Of a DNA stretch of 64,000 nucleotides, positions 47,727-59,700 are shown one piece after another. A model generated the notes under the pieces. It made no database searches, was not told the DNA's origin, and was given only the letters and a program-made list of their open reading frames with translations. This stretch comes from Papilionanthe hookeriana x Papilionanthe teres (Eukaryota > Streptophyta > Magnoliopsida > Asparagales > Orchidaceae): positions 5,014,073-5,078,072 of the forward strand of contig CM040429.1 in the NCBI GenBank assembly GCA_022702705.1, written 5' to 3'. The position numbers and the translations under genes are program-made. The first letter of the stretch is position 1. Each line of letters begins with the position of its first letter.

Positions 47727-50700
47727 ATGAAAAGACCTTCAGAGATTTGGAGCCTTCACTCTGGCTCAACCCAATCAGCGGAGTCGGCCTTGGAAATGGA
47801 AAGAAGTATCCCCGGCCACCAGAACCAGCCTTCTCTCATCTCATCGTCGCTCCAACCTTACGCATCAGGAGGTCAACATTCCGAAAGTAATGCCGCATAT
47901 TTTTCGTGGCCTACCTCAACTCTAATGCATGATTCTGCCGAAGGCCGAGCAAATTATTTCGGAAACCTTCAGAAAGGAGTCTTGCCTGGTAATCTCGGCC
48001 GCCTACCAAAGGGCCAACAAGCGACAACATTGCTCGATTTGATGACCATAAGAGCATTTCATAGTAAAATCTTGCGGCGTTACAGTCTTGGAACGGCGAT
48101 AGGTTTTCGTATTCGACAAGGAAAGTTGACTGAAATACCTGCAATTCTAGTTTTTGTTGCTCGAAAAGTTCACCGGAAATGGCTCAAGCAGATCCAGTGT
48201 TTGCCAACTGCCCTCGAGGTAAAGAATAAGTGATCTGTTTTCTCCTTATTTTTTAGATAAACTTACATTCATAGCACAAAATTCTTATGCATGTACATAG
48301 AATTAGTGTTTACACATGTTGTACTCTAATATTTAATATCACATTAAAAAATAGCACTATTTTCACTTTTTAAGAGTGAAATATGCTTTTCATGCATAGG
48401 TTTTAAATACCAAAATGCTATGTGTAAATATGAGAATTTAGGTGTGAGCAAGTAAATTCATAAGAGTTGTGTTCTACAAATATAAATTTCCCCATTTTTT
48501 ATCTACTGGTATTTTTTTTCCATAATTGACAGCAATAGTGACTAATTTGAATTTTGACTTATGCTTAACATTTATCTTTTCAACACTAGGTGCCATTTCT
48601 GATTCTGAGTATAACTGTTTGTACTTGGAGTTACTGAAGTATTTGTTCCTTGTGATAAATAATGTCCGTAGTTTTTATTTCATGTAGGGACCAGGTGGTG
48701 TGTGGTGTGATGTGGATGTTGTAGAGTTTTCGTACTATGGTGCGCCTGCACAGACTCCCAAAGAACAGCTGTACACAGAGCTTGTGGATGGTTTACGCGG
48801 AAGTTATCCATCTATAGGCTCTGGTTCTCAGGTATTTGATATGTTTGCATCCATGTTCTTTTTTCCAATGCTTATATTTATAGCATGCATACCACCCAAT
48901 TCCTATGTTTTTATGTATCCATCATCTAAAATACACTTTATGTTTATACTACCTAAATCTTTCGTATCACTTAAAAATACAACTATTTTAACCTCTATAA
49001 TGTGACATATAAGTAAATGTTGAAATTTAGGTGATGTAAATACTTAGGAATTGAGTTTTATGTAAGTGTTTCTTTAAGAAAATACTTAAATATTATTCAG
49101 TTTTCGCATCAGTCTGTTAGGTTTATGTTTTCTCTTAATAGTAGTAGTTCATTACTTATAGAACAGGATCTGGATTATGTTTATTGCCTCTAGTTCTCAT
49201 TTATAACTTTAAACATAAGCAAAAATAGAATGACATCATGAATACTCTTTCCATGTGCATATTACTTTATATCGTAAAAAAACAATTCTTGCCATGAATT
49301 ACGGTTGTGGCGGTTAGAAGGAAGTTTCAGATTTAGCATATTAGTTATGCGAAATTTGCATAAATAGCACACACTCTTATATATTTACATATCTAACACC
49401 CAAAGTTTGATATTTACACTTATAATATCTTGGTGCCATAAACTTATGCATGAAAAGATCCACTTCACCTTTAAAAGACAGTAATGTTGGTATTTTTGAA
49501 GTGATCTTAAAGATTTGAGTGGCATGAATGTAAATATGAAAGCTTAGGTGTTAGATATGTAAATACATAAGAATGTTGTGTTATTTATGTAAATACCCCA
49601 TTATATATGTAATTTTGTATTTTACTTATTAATAATCCATCATAGTTACTAACCTAGGGTTACCTTTCCATGTCCTAGTGATATTGCACTGTAGTTACAA
49701 TTGTTTTAGTTGGCGTGCATGATTGCATTATTGTTTGTAAACAAGAGATGTTTATGGGTTTAAAAGATTATTGACAAGTAAATCTCATTTGACTCTTAAA
49801 ATTGTTTGCAATCTTGGATATAGGCATCCAAGTGATGAAAGAATTTGGAAATAGGCTAAGATTGTTTGGGCGTACACAAAAACAAACTTAACACTAGTTT
49901 TATGAGATATTAATTACAAGGTTAGATGGAAAAAGCATAAATTATTTTTGAGATTGTTAGAATTTCCAAGCAATGTTTTTGCTACAATAGATTTAACATC
50001 AAATGTTATAAAGTATGGGTTCTTTTAGATGGTTGTTGTGTCATGTCAAATCCTTCGACATTTTAGGATATTTGTCTGACATATCATTTTTTTAATTTTA
50101 TTTTAGCAATTCTCTAAAAATTCCCATGCTTATTGTTTTGCATATTATAATTTATAGAGATCTCATCTTGTAGTAAGAATTTTTTATTTGGAAGAGCTGC
50201 CAATCAATTTAAAATTTTACAAGTGTTTCTCATTTCACTCTCAATATTGTTTGCAATCTTTGAAGTTTGAAGTAGGCATAGCGCCTGTTTGGGCCCGCTT
50301 TTTTCGTGCGGCACGGCCCCAAACCGCGACACATTTTTTTTTTTTTTCTGTTTGGGTGTGAGCTTCACGGCCGCACACCGTGAAAGCCAGCCGAAAGCGG
50401 GCTGCGGGATCGACCCCGCGACCTGCGTTCGTGCCGATAATATTACCTCTTGCCCCGCGCTCCCCACCGATATCGTCTCGCGAACCTGTCTCTGCCCTAG
50501 CGTCCCACCCACTGCTCCTAAGAAGCCCTCTGAGCCTTCTTCGCTCCTTCCCAGCTCTCTTTCAACCTCTTCTCAGCCGCTGAGTTTTTAAGGAATGGCG
50601 AGAGAGCAGAGTCTGCGAACGAGCTCTCAAAATTGATCCCCACTTGGAGAGACTAGAGGCAGTTGTGAAGAAACTTGATAAAGTTTCAGCTGAGGTCAAT

Positions 50701-53700
50701 ATTTTCCTTCATCTCATCGAAAACGCAAAGCAGGAGCTGGAGCTTCAGTTGTACAGAGATCGTGAAACAGGATCCAAAAAATGATCTCATCGGTAGAGGC
50801 GAGGAGAAGGATTTTGTTATGCAGTGGTTGAGTAAGCCAACAAATGAAGCTCCAACTCATATTGCTAGCCCTACTCTGTACAAAAACATTTCTCTTCTGT
50901 CCATAGTGGGTCATGGTGGCATGGGCAAGACAACTCTCCTACAGCACATCTATGAAGATCTGAAAGAAGAATTTGAACTGAAAATGTGGGTTTGTGTTTC
51001 CAAGGACTTTGATTCAAAATTTTTTTTAACAGTTTTAACAAACAGGGGCAGTTCGGTCATTTTTACAGAAAAAGATGCCCTGCAACTGCTTTCACGGATA
51101 CTGCACTAAATGCAGACAACACTGCGCCGCAACAAACTTCCCGAGGCAGCGCAGTACCGCAAAGCTCGGTAAGTTGAAGTCGCGCCAAACGTGACCTAAT
51201 TCTAACTAGAATAGGACCCTAATTGTTTGAGGAAATTAACGAAAAATAATATGAGTAACAATCAACGATAGAGGATGGGAAAAACATATTGTGATATTTA
51301 CCCATCTGATATAGATGTTGGTTGAGTTTGAGTAAAAATAAGAAACAAGAGACCAACTCTAAGTGTGTGGGAGGAGGATAATTAGGCTATTTAGTCTATA
51401 GTGCCAATAAGAAGGCGTTATGGTGGAAGAAATTGTAGAAGGGTCATCACTCATCAGTTGGCTCCAACGACTTCAACGTCTTTATCCGTCATTTTTTAGA
51501 TGAGATTCTAAAAAATATGATGAGACAGATATAAAGGTAGAGATTCTAAAAAAACGTAATGAGAGGATATACGGTTATGTAAAATTATGAGGACAATTCA
51601 TGAAATGATAGGGCATTTAAAACATAGTTGATAGTTTTGTCATGATGCTTCCGCAAAGGCGGAGTTGGAGGGCATATTAAATACAATTATGAGAAGAAGA
51701 AAGTCATGTTGATGGAGTAAAAATCTTGCAATTATCTAACATGGAAAGATAAACAATAGACAAAGTTTGTGGGAGGAGGATGACTACAATAGCAAGTTGA
51801 CAGTAGCAATAAGGTGTAATGGTGCAAGTAAGAGCTGAGGGTCATGAATCATCAGCTAATACATTCCACCGACTTCAACAGCTTTATCGATCATTTTTTT
51901 TACATTGAGATTCTTAAAACATAAGTGGGAGATAAAATTATTGAACATAATAAGATTAGATATATGAAATTATGGGGCATAAAACATAGTAGAGAGTATT
52001 GTCGAAGGAGTCGCAGTGCCTTACTACAAGATGCAGAATGGGGACATTTTAGCCTCAATTATGGGAGGAAGAATGTCATGTTGAGGGAATAAACACCCTT
52101 CCAATTATCTAACGTTGAAGGAGGCTCTTAAATCTAAAATCCGCATGTGGCTAAGTGTGGGGCAAAGTTTGTGAGTTTCTTATCATTTGAGAAGAGATGC
52201 TTAAATCGTGGATTCATGACATACTAAGAATACAACCACAACAAATCTAGAGGAAACATCATAACAAGAGGATTCAAAAGTATAAGCATTTTGAATCTAG
52301 CGGTCATATTTCTATGAGAAAGTATTACAACCTGAAGAAGCAGTGGTAGCCTAAGAACCATCAACTGGAATAAATGTCTACTGCATGTTGGGAGTTAGAG
52401 AATAGCCAAATTTGGCCCAAAATCACTACCGACCATGACCACATTCAATACTAGTTTGGCTACCACAACGAACATGTTGCTTCATAGTGAAAGCCATCTA
52501 ATTTGAAGATGGTTGGAAGGAAATGGTAATTCGTTGACTCAAAAAACTTGTTAGAGGGCATTCACAAGATTGAGAACGATAGATTCAACCATGAAATGGA
52601 TGAATGCCAAAGAGAAATTTAGCAATTATGAACTTTTCATTTTCTTGTTTCTAGACCTTGAGTTGATAGTATATGATCTATAATAAAATATAACATCCCA
52701 CTTACCATATAGGGTGTTGTAATAATCATAAATGGACAAATCCTTATGTTGTAAAGAATGCATATCATAATAAAAAGTTGGGGCATTTACATACATAGCA
52801 CAAGTTCTCATGTACTTACATGTCTCTCACCTAAGCTTTCATATTTACTCACATCGTATTCAAATCTTTAATATCACATCAAAAATGGCATTATTATCAC
52901 TTTCTAGAAGTGAAATACACATTTTTATACGTAGATTTAAAGCACCAAAGCATTATGCATGTAAATATGTAAAGTTTAGGTGTCAGATATGTAAGTAAAT
53001 AAGAATTGTGTGCTACGTTCTAACAAGTATAGATCTTATATACTTCTTTGAAAGTAGGTTAGAAAAAGTCCCATGTAGTCGTAATATTATTATGAAGCTC
53101 AATTCTGGAGGCATTAAGAGTTTTGTGGCTTATCAAGAAATCAACATATTAGATGCTTCTCATTCGGAGACCATAATAGTATCATCAAAAGCCAGAGGAG
53201 ATGTATCAAGATGACACAGGTTCATCACTAAAAATAATTGATACCAATGAATTTTATAAAGATATTGTTGTTGGATGAGCTTTCACATCATCTAGAAAAA
53301 ACCAAGGTGCTATGGTACCTTTTAAGATATAGACTAGGTTGAAGGTAAGATGTCAAAACATCTTATCCAGAAAATGAAAGTGGATAAGAGAAGCTTGGAA
53401 GATTAATGAGCATTAAACGAAGCTAACGTACGAGGCAACACACTAGTAGGTGGAGGCCCGAATAGAGAACAAAGCAATTAGTCAGTGCAACGGATTTGTG
53501 TATGTTATGTATGTGACTCATATACCGGTAGATGGAGTCTCTTGGTGAAGAGATGTGTCTCTTCATAGTTAGTGGGTTGAGGGGGAGCGAGGGCGAGTTG
53601 GTAATTTATCCGTGCGTGTTTATCTATAAATGATGTGTAATCCTATGCGGTATGTTCGAACCGAACTTGTAACTCCTCTGAAATAGTGAATTCGCCGCTC

Positions 53701-56700
53701 TGCTCCCGAGGATGTAGGCAACTCTGCCGAACCTCGTAAATCTCTGTGTTCTTCTTCTAATTTTCGTTTTGTTCGCCCTGAATTGCATAACAATTGGTAT
53801 CAGAGACTGGTTCTAGGACGGAAGTGATCGACGCAGGAAGAAGAAGAAGGTTTTTTGAGATTTGATTCGCGGCAGAGGAGGGAGTTCTGTTCCGGCGCGA
53901 TAAGTTCATAGATCGCCACAGAAGGAATTCTGAATCCGGACAGGAGCAGGTTCGGGAGTTCGGCGAGGTGCTGCAGGAGGAACATCGTGGGTTCGCGCGA
54001 CGCAGGAGGAGTTTGTCAGTTTTGCGACGAGAAGCGTGGGTGACAGGCAACGACGTGATATTCGTCGCAGGAGCAGTTCAAGAAGGTACAGCGATCGAGG
54101 CGGAGCAGTTAGATCACTGTTGCAGGGCGCGCGACATTGGCCCGGAATTGTGTCGCGCGTGCAATCTGGAGTGACGGCAGGGCTACGCGATTCAGGGTTC
54201 ACGCGACAGGATCGTTCGCGGGAAGGAGATCAGGACGGAAGGAAGGCTGAGACAGTGAGAATATTCCTTCGGAATCGGGATCGCTGGAAGCTGCACGGAC
54301 GAGATCTGGTTTGCTTTTACGGAAAGTTAAGCAAGGAAATCCAGCGAGACGTTAATTAAGAAAACTTAATTAACACAGTAAATTAAGCTAGGCTTAATTA
54401 AGATTCTGGAGACGGGAGGAATTGCTGGAGGAGAAGAAGGAAGAATTTCTTCTTGGGCGCGGAAAAGGAAGGACTCTACCGAGCTTAATTAAGGAAACCG
54501 AGCTTAATTAAGGCAAGCATTATGTTAAGCCCTTTAGGAAGGCTTGATTAAGGATATTCTCCGGATATCACTGGCGCGGACGTTACTTGCTCTTCTGGAA
54601 AGAGTTTAATTGAGGGGAGTTCTTAATTAAGAAACGTTCAAGTTAGGAAATTTTCTCTAAAGCTTTTTGGGAAGGCTTAATTAAGCCCAGGAAAGGCTGC
54701 GTTAATTAAGGCAGATTAAGGAAAATATTTAATCATATTGCCTTCTGATAAAGGAATTTTTCTGTGCTGGGAAATACAAAAAATTTGGATAGAGAGGAAA
54801 TTTCTTGAAGGATTCTGAGTAAGAAATTTCTGGGCTTTTATAAATCAGCAGAGGAATTCAGCAGACACGGAGAAGATTATCGAGGAGTTCGGCAAGGGAA
54901 GCATTCACAATTCGCGATTGACTCGTAGCGGAGAGCGGATGAAGGTGCGTAGGGCGCCTGGCGCTCACGACAGAATGAGCACAAATCATGGAGAGTGGAT
55001 GAAGGCGCAGATTGGGCACTGGAAGGCTCACAGTTGTTGGCGCAGATCGCGAATAGTGGATGAAGGCGCAGAGGGCGCTGGAAGGCTCGCACCAGTTTGA
55101 CACAAATTGCGGAGAGCGGATGAAGGCGCAGATCGGGCGCCTGGAAGCGCTCGCGAAGATTTCGGGAGCAAAAAGACCTCGTGGTAGCGATCGAGGTGGA
55201 GCGGTCCGGTCGCGGAGCAATTTCGGCTTCGCAGATTGGACCGGATTGCGCTGAAGCAAGAGAGACGCGTAAGCTACCGCATATGCTGTGTAGAAAGAAC
55301 CACGAAAGTCCGTGTGGATGTTCGACCACCGTGAACTTTGGTTCCGCGGAGGATTCGAGGGCGGCTATCGTCGGCGACAAGAAGCGATCACGAGGTGGGA
55401 GGATCCGCGACCGCTTGTTCTACGGAGGACTTGCGAGGTGGAAACGCAGGAAGGAATTCGCAGATCGAGCGAAGCAGGCCGAGTGACTGGCCGGAGGTTC
55501 CTGCAGATTGCTCGCCGACTGGGCAGCGACTGTCGACGGACGGTTGGCGCGATAACTTTCAAGTGATGGACGCGCATGATAGACTTCGCGAAGGATTTTT
55601 CGCAAGGTGGAGTTTGGTTCCGGTGAATAGGAACCTGGTTTTGCTAACAGGTGCAGTTGCAGCGGAGTTCGCTGTTTTGTCGCACGAGGAGATGCGGCAT
55701 GTGCAGTTGCAAAGGATTTTGCAGTTTTGTCGCACGAGGAGATGTGGCATGTGCAGTTGCAGCGGAGTTCGCAGTTTTGTCGCACGAGGAGTTGCGGCAT
55801 GTGCAGTTGCAGCGGAGTTCGCAGCTTTGTCAGACGAGGAGTTGCAGCAAGTGCAGCTGCGACATGTGGTGTTTGACAGCTGGTGTTAGCAGGTTTGTTG
55901 CATGTGTTTTGCAACAGGTGAATCGCGGCAGGTGGATCGCGATGCAAAGCACAGTTCGCAAGTTCATCGCAGGAGGAGTTGCGACAGGTGGAGTTCGGCT
56001 GAGGCGTTGACGCGAACAGGAGAAGGCTTCGCGCAAGGTGTTTGCAGTAGTTTGGCTGAATTTTTGTGCGAACGAGGCGCTTCGGCGTCTGGGATAAGCA
56101 CGGCTAATCAGCTCATGTATTCTCAACAAATTCTTGGGTGACTTGAACTCGTTGAATGTTAGCAGTGCGTTGCTAATTGGCTTTGGCTGCTCAACTCACT
56201 TTGCTGAAGAACTCCATGCGTATTTCTCCCAGTGGACTGATATTCGCTGGGTGGAGATTTGTTATGTATGTGGCTACATACCTACAGATGTGAGTCTTCG
56301 TACAAGAGACGTGTCTCTTCATAGCTAGTGGGTTGAGGGGGAGCGAGGGCGAGTTGGTAATTTATCCGTGGGTGTTTATCTATAAATAGATGTGTAATCC
56401 TATGGGTATGTTTGAACCGAATTTGTAACTCCTCTGAAATAGTGAAATTCGCAGCTCTGCTCCCGAGGATGTAGGCATGTCTATGCCGAACCTCGTTAAA
56501 TCTCTGTGTTCTTCTGGATTTGTGTTTCCTTCGTCATAAATTGCATAACAGTGTAGCTAGCATAGGTGGTGATCAAGTGATACACAAGCATGCGGGCAAA
56601 ATTAAGGCAGAAAGCAGTTGGCAGCGGGGAAGCCGATGATCCCGCTAAAGATGAGCACTTGATAGAGAGGGCCCTCAAAGGCCACGTAGTGAGTGAGTGT

Positions 56701-59700
56701 TTGGTGGCTGCTAGCGATGTGTAAAGGGTTCATGACAGAAAGCAACGGATCATGAGGTTGGCTCTCATATTGTGCTGGATGAAACAATTACTCTATATTT
56801 TGATTAAATATGTGAAGACTTTAAATATGTTTGCAAGAGCAAATAATAAGGAAATAACCAAGAGAGAATAATATTCTCAATTATTGCACTATTAATTGAT
56901 TATTAAGAATTTTTTTTGTTCTTCCTGGATGGTTAGCTAAAAGCGCTAGTATGGAGTATGGATATATGAATAATTTTAGAGCACAAATATCTTCTAGATA
57001 TGCTAAGGCCCGACTTAATTGTTTCAAGTAAAGTCATTTTAGACTGCAGAGGTTATTTAAGTCTGCTTTTCTAATAAACGATTTTTTAACATTTTTTGAC
57101 ATGTTAGATATATAACAATTATCTCGAGTATATATATATATATATATGTTGCAAAGCAGGCAGTATATTAATGCACTAACACTAGACTTCACTACTTAAC
57201 TGTTCTGATGGCAATATGGTTAATATAATACAATTTTTTTTTGGCCTTGTTGATGGTGGATATGCTATCCTTTCTATTCATGTTAGAAGAGAATTGTGTG
57301 CATATAATATTCATTTGATTGATCAAATTTAAATCACATCAAATAACAAACTTTAACAAATATATTGATCCATTCTTCGACTGTAATTTCAATTCTTTCT
57401 TATTATAAGACAGGTAATTTATAAAAGTAGCACACAGTTCTTATGTATTTACATATCTTACACCTAAACTTCATTATTACATATATAGCACTTTGGTGTC
57501 TTAAATCCATGCATGAAAATTTGCATTTCACGTTAAAAAGTGATAATAATTCTATTTTTGTTGTAATATTAAAGATATGAATGCTATGTTAAATACATAA
57601 AAATGGTGTGGAAACAAATGCACCATCCAAATTTGTAAGTGGAAGGAAATAGAAAACAAAATAAAGGCGGAACATGACCAAGTAAGCCTAATAATTCAAA
57701 TACTAAAACTTAATTGGCATTAGTACCTGTGGAATCAAACAATCATATTCCCTGATGGGCTTGTTTTCCTGTTTTATTAAGTTTTCGTTTTTGTGTTCAT
57801 GACGGTAATTTGTTGAAATACCAAGTTTTTTATGAGGAATCTTGGAGACAACGAGTTAACAAAACAATTAAAAAAAAAAAAAAATCCAAGTTTCTGCACT
57901 GTATTTACTCACACTATTTACCTTAAGGTGTGCTTAAGTATTAACACAGGTGGGCATATGCTTTCCATGTAACATAATTGCTACTAAATGTCATTGCATG
58001 AAAAAAAATATTTTTAACCCCTTCTTATGTCTTTTATTTAGGTGGCGAGTCAGGAGACTTACGGAACTTTGGGCGCCATTGTTAGAAGTCGAACTGGAAA
58101 TAAACAAATTGGATTTCTTACAAATAGGCATGTTGCAGTAGATCTGGACTACCCCAATCAGAAGATGTTCCATCCCTTGCCACCCAACCTTGGACCTGGT
58201 GTCTATCTTGGAGCTGTGGAGAGGGCAACCTCTTTTATCACAGATGACCTTTGGTATGGGATATATGCCGGAACAAACCCAGGTAACATGGTTCGAGTTT
58301 ATTTCTATGCTGACTCTGATTGTCCACTACTAGTACTAAAATTCAGTATTTTTTACAAATATTGTTTTATGAATGATAAATATGGTAGTGAAGCTCTATG
58401 AAGCACGAATGAGATGGGGACACCCATAAGACACGGCATAATTGCAAAAATAGGACATGAAACTAATATAATTCTTTATTTTTCTCAAGTGAAGACATCT
58501 TAGGATGAAATATAATGTTATAATGAATTCTTTTAAAGGATAAAAAAAATCATACACGATTAATAATGAAAAATGATATTATCACAAGCATTCATATGTG
58601 GCTTGCAATGTCCTTGCGGTGTCTCGTTGTGTCCTGCCATGTTCGTGCTGTGTCAGAGCCCAACTTCACAATTAATAAAAAGAAAGATTTTCGTGCATAA
58701 TACTCAATTCTTATGTATATGTAAATATGCCACTTTATCTATGCATGAAAAGGTGTATTTAATTTTCTAAAAGTTAAAATAGTGGTATTTTTTATGTGAT
58801 ATGAAAGATTTGGGTGGTATAATTGTTAAAAAAAATTAGATGTTAGATATGTAAATTCATAGAAATTGGGTGATATGCATGTAAATGCCCTTAAATAAAA
58901 ATCCTAATATAGTTTGCAGCAGGATGGACATTTGAGCCAAGTTTGTGTCCATCACGGACACTGAGACCATTCAGAAGTGTTCGTAGATAAAACTATTCCA
59001 TGCCTTGAAATCTCTTTATTTTTACATAATTGCAATATAAAACATATCAAATTGTCACAATAAACAATGACTTCTCATCTTCTTGTATCTACTATAACAT
59101 AAGTGAGCTAATGCTTGGGTTTCCTACTTGATCATGGGATGATGATCTGACATCCAAACATATTTCTTACATTCTGATGCACCTGCAGAGACATTCGTCC
59201 GAGCCGACGGCGCATTTATTCCATTCGCCGATGACTTTGACTTGTCCAATGTCACCACATTAGTTAACGGCGTCGGCGAGATCGGCGACGTTAAGGTTAT
59301 CGACTTGCAGTCTTCAATCAAAAGCCTCATCGGAAGACGGGTGGTGAAGGTTGGAAGAAGCTCCGGTTTGACGACCGGAACCATCATGGCTTATGCTCTC
59401 GAGTATAATGACGAGAAGGGAATATGCTTCTTCACGGATTTTCTCGTCGTTGGAGAGAATCATGAGACTTTTGATCTCGAAGGTGATAGCGGTAGCCTTA
59501 TCATTTTAACCGCGATGGATGGGGAGAAGCCTCAACCAGTAGGCATCATTTGGGGCGGGACAGCGAACCGTGGGAGACTAAAGTTACGAAGCGGGCATGG
59601 TCCAGAGAATTGGACTAGCGGAGTCGATCTAGGGAGGCTTCTCGATCTTCTAGAACTCGATCTCATAACAACTAATGAAGCCCTGCAAGGTTTGTGCTGC

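Larger units (their letters stand above)
53503..56550 (+). mobile_element. Complete non-autonomous LTR retrotransposon (LARD/TRIM-like)
   Basis: 3048 bp with 290- and 291-bp LTRs (53503-53792 and 56260-56550), each beginning TGTTATG and ending CATAACA, and a perfect GTGTA target duplication. A primer-binding site, TGGTATCAGAGACTGG, starts at 53796, right after the 5' LTR, and matches the initiator-tRNA-Met type. GGGTGGAGATT before the 3' LTR is a possible polypurine tract. The 2.47 kb internal region encodes no recognisable gag, protease, RT or integrase. It carries a TTAATTAA cluster (54352-54709), a 60-bp and a 50-bp tandem array, and is GC- and purine-rich compared with the host intron. 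It must depend on an autonomous partner. Confidence 0.92.
48832..58041 (+). other. NAL1 coding intron 2, 9.2 kb
   Basis: Between coding exons 2 and 3. It holds four MITE-like copies (48877, 49351, 52780, 57413), an NBS-LRR fragment (50640), a 402-bp tandem repeat (51364) and a complete non-autonomous LTR element (53503-56550). The stretches 49600-50270, 52150-52770, 53020-53500 and 56560-57410 show no recognisable content beyond AT-rich sequence. Confidence 0.8.

Noticed and set aside
55653..55852. Regularly spaced repeats resembling a CRISPR array
   Set aside because: The units are contiguous 50-bp tandem copies without unique spacers, in a plant retroelement.
55338..56129. Overlapping open frames on both strands at 55.3-56.1 kb
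   Set aside because: They arise from GC-rich tandem repeats (50-bp period read in rotating frames) in the non-autonomous retroelement; no conserved domain.
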